Below are positions 1 through 11,100 of a stretch of 43,159 nucleotides of DNA, one piece after another; the stretch's first letter is position 1, and every line of letters starts with the position of its first letter. The DNA comes from a bacterium (GTDB lineage Bacteria > Patescibacteriota > Saccharimonadia > Saccharimonadales > UBA4665). The position numbers were made by a program, and so were the translations under genes. The notes under the pieces are model-generated. The model saw only the letters and a list, made by a program, of their open reading frames with translations, had not been told where the DNA came from and ran no database searches. Where the stretch lies: contig JAJZKM010000005.1 of the NCBI GenBank assembly GCA_021804085.1, positions 1-43,159 on the forward strand, written 5' to 3'.

Positions 1-68
1 ATCATCTTCGAAGCATAACCCTTCAAGGCTCCTCCAATAAAGAGTTGTCCTGGTGTTTGACTAGCCAT
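1..68 (-). CDS. 5' end of an unidentified protein gene (partial)
   Basis: Only the first 22 codons are inside the window; the gene runs off the left edge. The peptide begins MASQTPGQLFIGGALKGY and has no stop. The ATG at 68-66 is preceded by AGGAGT with 7-8 bases of spacing, a convincing ribosome binding site, so I treat it as a real start although it is too short to assign to a family. It is divergent from the ATP synthase operon. The binding site lies in the 3' arm of a hairpin (separate entry), so translation may be structure-controlled. Function unknown. Confidence 0.6.
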   Translation of the reverse strand, partial: MASQTPGQLFIGGALKGYASKM

Positions 69-73
69 AAAAA

Positions 74-100
74 GACTCCTGACTTTAATTAGTCGGAGTC
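74..100 (-). promoter_or_regulatory. Hairpin enclosing the Shine-Dalgarno site of the leftmost gene
   Basis: On the minus strand GACTCC pairs with GGAGTC and the adjacent GACT pairs with AGTC. This gives a 10-bp stem with one bulged base and a 6-base loop, followed by TTTTT and the ATG at 68. The 3' arm contains the AGGAGT ribosome binding site. The structure could be an attenuator-type terminator or a lid on the ribosome binding site. On the plus strand no T-run follows, so it is not a terminator in that direction. Confidence 0.6.
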
Positions 101-302
101 CAATATGTTTCTGAACTTATGCATATTTGCGGTCCCTAGAGCATAAACCTCTGGAATGAACGATATTTTAAGTTAAAAAATGAGTAGTTGGGTCTGCAGT
201 AGATTTGTGGATCCTGTCTAATTTTTATGGTCGATAAAGTGGTTCTGTAGAACGCCAGATGGAGTATTTTACTATTTTATGGTTATTAAGAAATGTTTTG
301 AA

Positions 303-332
303 TTGTATCAACAGAGTTGTTTCTTGTATAAT
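303..332 (+). promoter_or_regulatory. Promoter of the ATP synthase operon
   Basis: TTGTAT at 303-308 and a perfect TATAAT at 327-332 are 18 bases apart. Transcription would start near 339, three bases before the first ATG at 342, so the operon mRNA would be nearly leaderless. No Shine-Dalgarno sequence lies before that ATG, which fits. Confidence 0.6.
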
Positions 333-341
333 AATCAGTAA

Positions 342-629
342 ATGACAGATAAGAATTCTCGAACTAAAATGTCCGAGCAAGAAGATATTACCAATAATAG
401 TATTGCCGCCAAGCAGCTTTTTATATCGAGTGTTATTTCTATGAGTTGGCAAATGGCGGTTGCTGTATTGGTTCCAGTTGTGGGTGGATACTATTTGGAT
501 CGTCATTTTAATAGTGCTCCTTGGATTACACTTTTCGGCTTGATGTTGGGGGTAATTCTTTGCGTAATGATTGTCCGGCGTGCGGTTCATAACATACCTG
601 GGTTTGTAAAAGGTGGTAAATCTAAATGA
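342..629 (+). CDS. AtpI/AtpZ-like membrane protein, first gene of ATP synthase operon
   Basis: This 95-residue protein has two predicted membrane segments (about residues 32-52 and 60-80) joined by a short loop with the motif GGYYLDRHF. That matches the small AtpI/AtpZ-type proteins encoded ahead of atpB, thought to help c-ring assembly or Mg2+ supply. Its last codons overlap the atpB start by 4 bases (ATGA), so the two are translationally coupled. The start at 342 fits a leaderless transcript; an in-frame ATG at 369 is a possible alternative. The family call rests on size, topology and position rather than strong sequence identity. Confidence 0.75.
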   Translation: MTDKNSRTKMSEQEDITNNSIAAKQLFISSVISMSWQMAVAVLVPVVGGYYLDRHFNSAPWITLFGLMLGVILCVMIVRRAVHNIPGFVKGGKSK

Positions 630-1498
630 ACTTTATTAAAGTTTTTGCGTCCAGTGGCCCGACGGTTTATGTAGCTCCTGAAAAAGTTTTTACACTTTAC
701 GGCTGGCCAATCAGTAATTCGATGATTTACGGCTGGGCTGTTATTTTAATTCTCTTCTTTTTGTTTATATGGGCGGGTAGGCACGTAAAAATTCATCCAG
801 GAAAAGGATTTATTGGATTAATAGAAGAAGGTGTCAATTTTATTACTAACTTGGTTGAGAATAGTTTTAATAATCCAGAAGTTGGACGTAAGTATATTCC
901 CTACTTTGTGACTTTATTTTTCTTTATTCTTTTCAATAACTGGACCGAACTATTGCCAGTAATTAATGATGCTTTTAATTATCATAAAGTACCGTTGTTG
1001 AGACCATTTACTGCAGATTTGAATGCTACTTTTGCAATGGGATTAATCACTATGGGCCTTGTCTATTATGCGTCAGTTAGAGAATCAGGCGGTCTAAAAA
1101 ATTATTTTCAGCATTTTTTTGTCGGAAGTCCTAAAAACCCACTTTTTCTGATTATTGGTCTGCTTGAAATGTTCACTGATTTGACTAGAGTAATTAGTTT
1201 AAGTTTGCGACTTTATTTAAATGTTACTATTGGCATGATCGTCATAGATGTTTTTGCCTACCTTGGTCATATTATTGCACCAATTTCGGCACTTCCCTTT
1301 TATCTTATTGAAATATTTATTTGCATGTTGCAGGCGTACATATTCACCATATTGTCGGTTATGTATCTGGCAGTTGCGGTAAATCATTCTGCAGAACATA
1401 GCAGCCCAAAGGATGAAGATGAATACTTGACCGAAGATGTAGTACCTGAAAGAATAAGAGTAGAGTCTGGATCGGTAGGTACTGCAGGTGGTGCCTAG
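626..1498 (+). CDS. atpB: F1Fo ATP synthase subunit a
   Basis: Membrane subunit a forms the proton half-channels next to the c-ring. The 290-residue protein has several hydrophobic helices. The family signature SLSLRLYLNVTIGM contains the essential arginine (R195 here) that interacts with the c-ring carboxylate, and the last helix holds the conserved QAYIFTILSVMYL. Two features are unusual: the common RLFGNM is RLYLNV here, and after the last helix there is a hydrophilic tail of about 35 residues (from about residue 255) rich in D/E and ending in GTAGGA. It overlaps the preceding gene by 4 bases and is followed 36 bases later by atpE. Confidence 0.96.
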   Translation: MNFIKVFASSGPTVYVAPEKVFTLYGWPISNSMIYGWAVILILFFLFIWAGRHVKIHPGKGFIGLIEEGVNFITNLVENSFNNPEVGRKYIPYFVTLFFFILFNNWTELLPVINDAFNYHKVPLLRPFTADLNATFAMGLITMGLVYYASVRESGGLKNYFQHFFVGSPKNPLFLIIGLLEMFTDLTRVISLSLRLYLNVTIGMIVIDVFAYLGHIIAPISALPFYLIEIFICMLQAYIFTILSVMYLAVAVNHSAEHSSPKDEDEYLTEDVVPERIRVESGSVGTAGGA

Positions 1499-1534
1499 GA
1501 TTATTAGCAATAACACTAAAGTAGGAGAAATGAA

Positions 1535-1774
1535 ATGGTAAATATTACAGATATAGCTGCGGCCGTCGACACGACAATTATTGGTAAAGGTTTAATGATT
1601 GGTGGTGGTTTTATTGGGCCTGGAATCGGGATCGGGCTAATCGGGGGCAATTATCTACAAGCTGTCGGACGTAATCCAGAGGCTGCTAAATTTCTCGGCC
1701 AGGCCTTGATCTTTGTGGCAATAGTTGAGCTTTTTGGCTTGCTCGCATTCGCATCTATATTTATTGTCAAATAG
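1535..1774 (+). CDS. atpE: F1Fo ATP synthase subunit c
   Basis: This 79-residue hairpin protein forms the rotating c-ring. Helix 1 has the glycine repeat GPGIGIGLIGG, followed by the polar loop QAVGRNPEAA. Helix 2 carries the ion-binding glutamate E65 in VAIVELFGLL. The residue after E65 is leucine rather than Ser/Thr, and the helix-1 position that is glutamine in Na+-type rings is isoleucine (about I33). By established rules this points to proton coupling. AGGAGA sits 6 bases before the chosen ATG; the ATG five bases upstream gives only two further codons before a stop. Confidence 0.97.
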   Translation: MVNITDIAAAVDTTIIGKGLMIGGGFIGPGIGIGLIGGNYLQAVGRNPEAAKFLGQALIFVAIVELFGLLAFASIFIVK

Positions 1775-1792
1775 AAGGAATATTTTAGTTTA

Positions 1793-2338
1793 ATGGTCTT
1801 AGAATTAACACATACTATTAATACGCTTGCATCCGTGTCCGGGCTTGGTGCGCTTGGCGTTAGTTTGAAAGAGTTCTTGATTCAGCTAATTACATTTTTG
1901 TTGGCACTATTCGTACTCAAAAAATGGGCCTTTAGTCCGATCATTAAAATCTTAGGCGAGCGACGCAAGGTTATTGAAGATGGAGTTAAACTGGGAGAGA
2001 AATTGCGTTCTGATAAAGCTAAAGTTGAAGAAGACATAGAGGCTGCACTTCACGATGCTCGACGTAAAGCAGATCAAATTATTGCAGACGCTGGGCAAAC
2101 TGCAAGACAACTAATAACAGAAGCCGAAACGGATGCCAAGAAAAAGTCTGATATCATATTGCACGAAGCTAAACAAAAAACTTTGCAAGACATTGAAACC
2201 GCAAGGCGGCGACTAGAATCAGATATAGCTAATCTGGTTGCGCAGGCTACTGGAGCAGTGCTTGACGAAAAAGTTAATGCCGAAACGGATGCCGGTTTGA
2301 TTGAGCGGGCTTTAAATAGTGTGAGGAGAACTGTTTAA
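1793..2338 (+). CDS. atpF: F1Fo ATP synthase subunit b
   Basis: Subunit b is the peripheral stalk that holds F1 against the membrane part. The 181-residue protein has one membrane helix (about residues 28-47, EFLIQLITFLLALFVL) and then a long, charged, alanine-rich coiled coil up to the C-terminus. There is a hydrophobic N-terminal stretch of about 25 residues before the helix. Its stop overlaps the atpH start by one base (TAATG), indicating coupled translation. AAGGAA lies about 13 bases before the ATG, rather far for a ribosome binding site. Confidence 0.93.
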   Translation: MVLELTHTINTLASVSGLGALGVSLKEFLIQLITFLLALFVLKKWAFSPIIKILGERRKVIEDGVKLGEKLRSDKAKVEEDIEAALHDARRKADQIIADAGQTARQLITEAETDAKKKSDIILHEAKQKTLQDIETARRRLESDIANLVAQATGAVLDEKVNAETDAGLIERALNSVRRTV

Positions 2339-2754
2339 TGTCTAAATTAGATAGATCCGTTCTAGCTGATGTTGTGTCTGACCTGTCGCTAGACCAGAAA
2401 GCTGATCTAAAAACACTCTGTAAATCTGTTGCAGCTTATTTGCTAGAGGAGCATAGAGAGTTAGAACTTGATTCACTGGTACGTGACATTCAGAAAAGCT
2501 GGTCCAATAAGGGTTATGTAGACCTATTAGTTCGGGTTGCAAGACCTCTGCCTAATGAAACTATTGATCTTATGGCTGATCGCTTTGCCGATATTTATCC
2601 AAGTGCAAAAATAGCAGTATCGACGGTAGTGGATCCTTCCATTATAGGAGGGGCTAGTGTTGAGCTAGCGGATCAACGTTTTGATATCACGATATCGAGA
2701 CGTTTAAGTAGGTTTACTAAAAGTATTAATGCAATAAAGGAAGTCAATGTCTGA
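2338..2754 (+). CDS. atpH: F1Fo ATP synthase subunit delta (short form)
   Basis: Delta links the top of F1 to the b stalk. The C-terminal signature [21 protein letters not shown], followed by a basic LSRF, is typical of the family. At 138 residues it is well short of the usual 175-180, and the missing part is in the N-terminal helical domain that docks onto the alpha subunits. It overlaps atpF by one base and atpA by 8 bases. The reduction could be a lineage trait; the reading frame is intact. Confidence 0.9.
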   Translation: MSKLDRSVLADVVSDLSLDQKADLKTLCKSVAAYLLEEHRELELDSLVRDIQKSWSNKGYVDLLVRVARPLPNETIDLMADRFADIYPSAKIAVSTVVDPSIIGGASVELADQRFDITISRRLSRFTKSINAIKEVNV

Positions 2755-4300
2755 TTTATCAATCGCCAATTTGTCTGAAGATATTCGGTCGGCAATTGCC
2801 GAACTTAAAGCTCGTCCAGAAATCGAAAATATCGGTATAGTTACTAGAATTGGTGATGGTGTCGCCTGGATCTATGGTTTGTCTCATGCTGGATTTAATG
2901 AAATGCTTGAAATCGAAGGCGTAACTGAGACCGTTATGGCTTTTGCATTTAATCTTGGCCAGGATGAGATCGGTGCTGTGATTATGGGTGATGATAGTCA
3001 GGTTTCTGCCGGAGCGACGGTGCATCTTAGCGGTAAGGTTCTTGAGGTGCCAGTCGGTGAAGCGTTAGTTGGTCGTGTAGTTGATCCATTAGGTAATCCA
3101 CTTGATGGGGGTGAACCAATAAAGGGTACAAAAATGAGTCGTATCGAGAAGCCAGCTCCTGGGGTACTTGACCGACGTAGTGTATTTGAACCACTTATGA
3201 CTGGACTGACCGCTATAGATTCAATGGTCCCTATTGGCCGAGGTCAGAGAGAACTAATTATTGGTGACAGACAAACCGGAAAAACTGCTATTGCTATTGA
3301 CACGATGATAAATCAGGCACGACAAAAAACTGGAGTTATTAATGTTTATGTAGCCATTGGACAAAAATTAAGTAAATTAGCAGCTCTTAAGCAGCGATTG
3401 ATTCGTGAGGGCGTAATGGAACAGACAATCATTATCGCCACTTCTCCTGCTGATCCTGCAGCTATGTTGTATTTAGCGCCTTATGCCGGGGCGACAATGG
3501 GAGAGTATTTTCGGGATAACGGTGGACATGCATTAATTGTGTATGATGATTTAACTAAGCATGCTCAGGCTTATCGGCAAATGTCACTATTGCTTCGACG
3601 TCCACCCGGTCGTGAAGCCTACCCAGGTGATGTTTTTTATCTCCATTCACGTTTACTTGAACGAGCCGCAAAACTTAACGACAAACTTGGTGGTGGTAGC
3701 TTAACTGCATTGCCCATAATTGAGACTCAGGCTGGTGAAATATCTGCATATATTCCAACTAACGTGATTTCAATAACCGACGGTCAAATTTTCTTGGAAA
3801 CAAACCTTTTCTATCAAGGAGTTCGTCCTGCCATTTCTGTTGGCCAGTCGGTCTCGAGGGTTGGTGGTGCCGCTCAAACCAAGGCAATTAAAGCTGTGGG
3901 TGGTGGGCTTAAACTTAGTCTAGCTCAATTTCGAGAATTGGCGGCATTTTCTCAGTTCTCAACCGATTTAGACCCAGAAACTCGAAATATTATTGAGCGT
4001 GGACAGAGACTAACAGAATTGCTTAAACAGCCGCAATATTCACCTCGAGCAATTAATGAAATGTACGTCACATTACTTGTTGCGACTAAGGGTATTTTCG
4101 ATAAAGTTCCGATTGCGAAAACGGTTAGTGCCCAAGAGGCGTTGATCAGAGAGTTTAGACAGCATCATTCTGCACTATTTAATGAACTAAATAACGGTGA
4201 AAAACCTAGCGAAGCTCAGAATGAGAAAATTCTTGACGTAGCCAAAAAGGTCGTTGAAAGCTATGCAGAGCGGGTTAATAGTGACCGGAAGGAAGATTAA
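2747..4300 (+). CDS. atpA: F1Fo ATP synthase subunit alpha
   Basis: Alpha is the non-catalytic nucleotide-binding subunit of the F1 hexamer. The 517-residue length is normal. The P-loop GDRQTGKT is at residues 173-180, and the arginine-finger region [10 protein letters not shown] is present. The N-terminal beta-barrel segment reads [10 protein letters not shown]. The gene overlaps atpH by 8 bases, and its stop TAA shares a base with the atpG start (TAATG), as expected for a tightly coupled operon. Confidence 0.98.
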   Translation: MSDLSIANLSEDIRSAIAELKARPEIENIGIVTRIGDGVAWIYGLSHAGFNEMLEIEGVTETVMAFAFNLGQDEIGAVIMGDDSQVSAGATVHLSGKVLEVPVGEALVGRVVDPLGNPLDGGEPIKGTKMSRIEKPAPGVLDRRSVFEPLMTGLTAIDSMVPIGRGQRELIIGDRQTGKTAIAIDTMINQARQKTGVINVYVAIGQKLSKLAALKQRLIREGVMEQTIIIATSPADPAAMLYLAPYAGATMGEYFRDNGGHALIVYDDLTKHAQAYRQMSLLLRRPPGREAYPGDVFYLHSRLLERAAKLNDKLGGGSLTALPIIETQAGEISAYIPTNVISITDGQIFLETNLFYQGVRPAISVGQSVSRVGGAAQTKAIKAVGGGLKLSLAQFRELAAFSQFSTDLDPETRNIIERGQRLTELLKQPQYSPRAINEMYVTLLVATKGIFDKVPIAKTVSAQEALIREFRQHHSALFNELNNGEKPSEAQNEKILDVAKKVVESYAERVNSDRKED

Positions 4301-5169
4301 TGCCAAGTACGATTGTCTTAAAAAGGCGTATTAATTCAATTCGTTCTACTAGGCAGATCACTAAGGCTATGGAGTTAGTGAGTGCTAGCAAATTGAAGCG
4401 AGCTCAAGCTACGGCAGAGCGTAGTCGGGCTTATCAGATGCTAGCATATGAACTTCTGCAGCGATTGAGTATTGTTACTGAAGCGAAAACCCATCCACTA
4501 TTCATGAAGCGTAAGGTTACGCGACGTCTCTACGTCATGATTACTTCAAACAGCGGTCTTGCTGGTGCTTTTAATGCTAATATCAATAAAGAGTTATTGA
4601 ATAAATTTCAATCAGATAAAGCTCTGGGAATTAAGTCGCAAGTTATAGCGGTTGGTAGCAAGGGCGCACAGTTCGTAAGACGTCTTGAGGGGGTAGATTT
4701 GTTGTATGTTTATCAGCCCTTCGGAGACAACCCATCAGCAGATGATATTCGACCCCTATTGAATTCTATTATTGAACATTTTCAAAATGAAAAAGCTGAA
4801 GCAATTGAAATAATTTATACTTCATTTGTTTCAACACTATCACAACAAGTGCAAACGTTAGCTTTGCTTCCAGTAGCTGCTGTTGAGCCTAGTAAGCATT
4901 TTAGTGAAATATCTAATTTCGAACCTGATGCTGAAACTGTAATAAATCAAGTAAGTACTCGCTTGGTAGAAGCTCAGCTAATGCAAGCGGTTTTAGAAAG
5001 CCTTGCAAGTGAGCAAGCTGCCCGAATGGTGGCTACGAGGAATGCCACGGACAATGCAAATGATTTGATAAACGCATATACACAAGAGCTAAATACGGCA
5101 CGCCAATCGGCAATTACCCAAGAGCTGGCAGAAATTACCGGTGGTGCTGAAGCGCTTAACGAATTATAA
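4300..5169 (+). CDS. atpG: F1Fo ATP synthase subunit gamma
   Basis: Gamma is the central rotating shaft. The 289-residue protein has the two conserved terminal helices: the N-terminal RRINSIRSTRQITKAMELVSASK region and the C-terminal ATRNATDNANDLINAYTQELN region. The middle domain is typical. It starts on the last base of the atpA stop codon. Length and motifs are normal. Confidence 0.97.
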   Translation: MPSTIVLKRRINSIRSTRQITKAMELVSASKLKRAQATAERSRAYQMLAYELLQRLSIVTEAKTHPLFMKRKVTRRLYVMITSNSGLAGAFNANINKELLNKFQSDKALGIKSQVIAVGSKGAQFVRRLEGVDLLYVYQPFGDNPSADDIRPLLNSIIEHFQNEKAEAIEIIYTSFVSTLSQQVQTLALLPVAAVEPSKHFSEISNFEPDAETVINQVSTRLVEAQLMQAVLESLASEQAARMVATRNATDNANDLINAYTQELNTARQSAITQELAEITGGAEALNEL

Positions 5170-6563
<1,394 letters not shown>

Positions 6564-6564
<1 letters not shown>

Positions 6565-6986
6565 TGAGGTTTATTCTTACTACGATTAGCGGTGTTAAAT
6601 ATGATGGCGAAGTTGCAGAAGTTGGGCTGCCGACTCTTGATGGCAGAATTGGAGTAATGGATAATCACATGCCGTTGTTCAGTGTTGTTGCGCAGGGTGC
6701 TATAGCTATTCGTAAATTACCACATGATCCAGACAGTGCAATGGAATATTTTGCTACATATGGTGGGGTTATTGAAGTATCTCAAAATACACTTAGGGTA
6801 CTTGTTGATGAAGCGCATCAACCGGATGAAATTAATGAACAAGAAGCGCAGATTGCAATGGAACGAGCCAAACAAATGAAAATTAGCGCCAAAGATCAAG
6901 CAAGCCTGGATCATGCGCAAACCATAATCGATCGACAAGCAGTTAGGTTGCAAGTTGCTTCACTAAGGCACCGCAGGCGACAGTAA
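6564..6986 (+). CDS. atpC: F1Fo ATP synthase subunit epsilon
   Basis: Epsilon is the regulatory subunit bound to gamma. The N-terminal beta-sandwich is recognisable in LPTLDGRIGVMDNHMPLFSV and the following GGVIEVSQNTLRVLVDEA. The C-terminal helical domain (about residues 90-140) is present, so the ATPase-inhibiting function may be retained. It is the last gene of the operon, and no clear intrinsic terminator follows directly. Confidence 0.95.
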
Positions 6987-7357
6987 GATTCCTATTAATA
7001 AAAATAGAGCATATTTTTGAATTTGGTATTCTTGATTAGTGGAATTCGTGAGTTGGTTTAAGTAATAATTACTTTGAAATAAATATTGTTAACATCTGCA
7101 TATAAAATATAAAGTTTATTTACTATTAGTAAACTACTTTAAGAAGAAATTTATAGCATTTTATATCTATATTTTGGTTATGATTGATTGAAAATTATTT
7201 ATCTACGCGATCTTTGTAGAGATAGATAAATTACGGAATAGGCATTGAATTAAGGCTTGATGCTACGAAAATAATTTTAACGCTTAAGCTTGCAGTCTTT
7301 ACAATTAAATAATTAAAAGGTACTCTAAGTGTAATAAAACTAAGGAGGTTCCAATAA
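6987..7357. other. Gene-free AT-rich spacer with one inverted repeat
   Basis: These 371 bases have no credible gene. A perfect 9-bp inverted repeat, ATTTATCTA at 7197-7205 and TAGATAAAT at 7223-7231, has a 17-base loop; an alternative inner pairing TCTAC/GTAGA (7202-7206 with 7216-7220) is also possible. Near the right end TTTACA and TACTCT are 17 bases apart and could be the promoter of the channel gene, which also has a strong AAGGAGGT ribosome binding site. Confidence 0.5.
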
Positions 7358-8146
7358 ATGGTAATTGGAAAAAAACAGGTAGCTACTTTAGTAGCTGAAT
7401 TCCTGGGTGCTGCTGTGTTAACGTTGGTGTTCTTAAGTGTGCATTATTCGACGATCGGTATTCCGTATTTTGTGGCCTTAGCGGCCGGTGTAGCAACGGC
7501 AGTTGCTGCATATTTTTTTGGTGATATATCAGGTTCACATTTGAACCCGGCTATTACTTTAGCTGTATGGACAGCTAGAAAAATCAGTACGGTCACTGCT
7601 CTAACCTACATTATTGTTCAGAGCCTTGGTGCCTGGGCTGCATATGGTATATATCACTACTTTGTGGCTAGCACTTTGTCACCAGTTGGTGGTCATTATA
7701 GCGCCCGTATTCTGTTCGCAGAAGCAATAGGTGCTTTTGTATTAGCACTAGCTTGGGGTGCAGTTTATTTACGAAGATATGATGCTACCAATCGAGCTTT
7801 GTTGCTTGGTGCTTCGTATGCTTTAGCTATCATTATTGCTGCATCGGCAGGCATTGGAATAGTTAATCCTGCCGTCGCCTTAGGAGTTCGTGCTTGGGCC
7901 TTTGCTGGTTCAATGGGTTGGGGTACGTACGTGCTTGGTCCAGTATTAGGTGCAATTATCGGTTTCAATCTTTACGTTTTGATTTTTGGTGACTCTTCTA
8001 ACAATGTTGTTGAAAGCGAAACTTTAGTCATTACCGAGACAGTTGTTCCTATTGTAAAAACATCTGCTCGAAGCAAAAAGCGTTCTACTAAGACTGCAAC
8101 AAAATCTAGTAGCAATAAGAGCAAAACATCTGCTCGAAAACGCTAA
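7358..8146 (+). CDS. MIP/aquaporin-family channel with basic C-terminal tail
   Basis: This membrane channel has 262 residues, with six hydrophobic segments and two NPA boxes: SHLNPAITLAV (NPA at 63-65) and GIGIVNPAVALG (NPA at 170-172). The family passes water or small neutral solutes such as glycerol. The arginine that normally follows the second NPA and narrows the pore is valine here (V173), which would change selectivity. After the last helix comes a Lys/Ser/Thr-rich tail of about 35 residues in which KTSAR occurs twice, encoded by a 16-base direct repeat at 8057-8072 and 8123-8138. The start is fixed by AAGGAGGT. It is transcribed alone and ends at a terminator shared with the convergent helicase gene. 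Confidence 0.9.
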   Translation: MVIGKKQVATLVAEFLGAAVLTLVFLSVHYSTIGIPYFVALAAGVATAVAAYFFGDISGSHLNPAITLAVWTARKISTVTALTYIIVQSLGAWAAYGIYHYFVASTLSPVGGHYSARILFAEAIGAFVLALAWGAVYLRRYDATNRALLLGASYALAIIIAASAGIGIVNPAVALGVRAWAFAGSMGWGTYVLGPVLGAIIGFNLYVLIFGDSSNNVVESETLVITETVVPIVKTSARSKKRSTKTATKSSSNKSKTSARKR

Positions 8147-8164
8147 AAAAGATAAGATCTTTTC

Positions 8165-8196
8165 GACTGCCTGCTACTAAAATAGTAGGCAGTTTT
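8165..8196. terminator. Rho-independent terminator between convergent genes
   Basis: ACTGC/GCAGT and CTACT/AGTAG form a stem with a 3-base bulge around the loop AAAAT, followed by TTTTTATTTTT on the plus strand. It ends the channel transcript. On the minus strand the run after the stem is less T-rich, so termination of the helicase gene here is less certain. Confidence 0.85.
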
Positions 8197-11100
8197 TATT
8201 TTTCTAATAAAACATTCTCAAATTGCTTAATCCCTGCTACGCTTTTTTTATATTTTGTGGTGTCAGGAAAATCTAGGCGCATGATCATTTCCCAAACAAC
8301 TTTTATTAATTCAGATAATTTTTGCTCTTCCTCTGACTTAAATTTTAGAGTTAAACTTTGAGGGATAGAGCTATCTGGATTCGGTTCTATGAACTGAATT
8401 TTAGCTGCTTCAACTTTATAGCCTTTGAATCTAGGAGAGTTTTCTACTAAAAATTTATAGAAGTATAGTTGTCGTTGGTTATGGTAGGATTTAACGTCGC
8501 TCCCCCATTTGCTATAGCTACTCCCTGTTTTAAAGTCGACGATAACTATTGTTTTTGCACTCACGTTAATTAACATTCGATCTATTTTTCCGCCTAACCT
8601 AATACCATCTAAGTTGATATTTATGCTCTCTTCACTTAGATCATGTTTATCAATTGGGATAGGATTATTTGGAAAGTAAAATCCTAGAGCATTAAAGCCT
8701 CGTTTTAAGTTCTGCGTGTATTCCAACTGATTTAATTTTGCTTTTCTTAGCTCAAATTCAAAGTGAGCCATGATGTCTTCCAGTAAGGGCTTATGGTCTT
8801 TTTTTGCGATACTGTTTTTAAATTCCCAATCTAGTGTGGCATGGATCGCACTGCCGTAAGCGCCAGCGACATTTTTGGGACGAGGGAATCCAAGGATTGA
8901 ATCAATAAAGAATTTTTTCGGGCCTTCATTAATTACATTGGTATAGGAATTTAGTTTAGACGCCGTTAAGTTAAATTTATTTAATTTGGCGTTCAAAAAG
9001 TCTCTCCGCTCCGTAGCCGTAAAATCTAGGTGTCTATCGAACCATAAATGGGCAGCATTAATTACAGGAATGTTATCAATGTCTGGTGTTAGAATTGTAT
9101 TTTTGTTTCTAGGTAATAATTTGCTATTGAAGCTGCCTTCTGGGTTATCTGACTCATCTAGAAAAACTACTTTTTTTGCACTTTTACCGCTAACTGTTTT
9201 TTTATAACCAACCATAACTAGTCTTGTTTTTGCCCGTGAAGCCGCAACGAATAAAAGTCTAAGTTTTTCATCGTCATTGTTATTGTCAATGCGTATATGG
9301 GCTAAGTTACTCGGTAAAGTTATTTTAGAGGGTTGATCTTGTGCTGAATGCCCCCAAACATGATCGCAAAAATTTATTAGTATAACACTTTCAAATTCCA
9401 GACCTTTAGCAGAGTGAGCGCTCATTAGATTAATTGATTGCTCACTTTCTTTAATGGAATAATTGTCGGATATTTTTATGTGAGCCGCAAGATGCCCGTC
9501 AGTGAATTCCAGCATATCTCGTATAGTAAGGAAATCTTCATTAATCTCGCGCATTTTAGAAATCAAGATGTTAAGACGTCCCGGAAGCCGCCATTGTTCA
9601 TTGCCTTCTCTGTTATCAAAATAATAGCTATAAAACTTACTGTTTACAGTAAGTTGGATATTGTCTTCAATTAATAGGTCTGCCGTACCCAATAAGTAGC
9701 TAATCATTGTTTCGAGTGAAGTATAGGAACTAATTTGGCTAAGGCGAATGTAGAAAAGCGCTATATTTCTAGTTTTTGGATCATTTAGTAGTAGTTCCGT
9801 CCAACTAGCATATGTCTGTTTGGCTGTTGCCGATAATTGCCAAATGAGTTCTGTGGGTAATGATTGATATTCATAACTAAGAACTTCGGGCCAAATATTG
9901 TTGGCGGATATATTGTCAGAATCTTCCAGCGCGCATACAAGACGGCAACATGTTAGCAGATTGTTTATTAAGGGGTCTTTTAGGATGTCATCTTTGCGTT
10001 CGTAGCTAATTGCGATCTGCTTAGCGTGCAAGTATGGAATAATTTCTTCTAGCATTTGGTGTTTTGGAGCGAATATTGCAATTGATTGAGGTGATTCTCC
10101 TTTATCGATTAAGGAATGCACATAATTGGCTGTCCAAGCTAAATGTTCATTGTCGAGGTTTAAATCAACGCGTAGAATTTGTTGAGGTTTATTTAACTCA
10201 AAGGCTTTTTGTACCTTAGGCAATAAATTGAGTTTTTCATTAATCTGCTCTCTTAAACCTCTGGAAAAATTTATAATTTCAGTACCGGATCGGTAATTTT
10301 GTTTTAAATTAATTAATTTGACATCACGGTAGTCATAATAGAAACGCTCCATGTGAGAATAATGAGCACCTTGAAATGAATATATAGCCTGATCATCGTC
10401 CCCAACTGCCAAAATATTAGGACGTTCTTCATTTACGGGATTGTCAGATAGCAGTTTAACGAGTTTAAACTGTGCTTCATTTGTGTCTTGAAACTCATCA
10501 AGTTGTATATATTGATACTTTTCTTGCAGGCTATATTTTAAATCTAAGTTAGTTTCTATCCCCTCAATTGCGATTAAAATCATGTCATCATAGTCGAAAA
10601 GTTTTTCTTTCTCTAATTGGTCATTGTAGAGTTGATAAATATCAGCGAATGCAAGTAGGCGTCGAATTACACGAGGGCTTTGTAGTCGAAAGCGGTTAGA
10701 GCTATCTTTTTCTAACCATTTATTTTTCCAAGCAGTCAGTGCCGGGGTATTGTTATTGTCCTGGGCAGTTGTAAGTGCCTGCTCTAGCTGTTCAATAAAG
10801 ACTTGCTTAACAGGAGTTACGTCATTAATTGACGGGCAGTTAAGTCCACTGGCGACTTCAAATAATTGAGCATATTTTGATATTAGAGCCTTGCTCATCT
10901 TTATAGTCGGGTCAATGATATCGTTAATTATCTGATCTATTTCCTTAGCAAATATGAGATTAGTATGGCAAACCTCCTTTAAGGTGTTAGGTGTGATTAG
11001 GGCTCGTTTAAATCCGCCAATTAGAGTTTTGATATCTTTAAGATAAATATCATTCTTCAGTGGATTATCATAGTCGAGTTCACTTAAAATTTTTCGAGTA

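Noticed and set aside
225-590. 121-codon minus-strand open frame
   Set aside because: It is antisense to the AtpI-like gene and the atp promoter, with low-complexity I/N/H-rich composition.
1535-1774. Sodium-coupled ATP synthase
   Set aside because: The c subunit lacks the helix-1 glutamine and the Ser/Thr after E65 that define Na+ binding.
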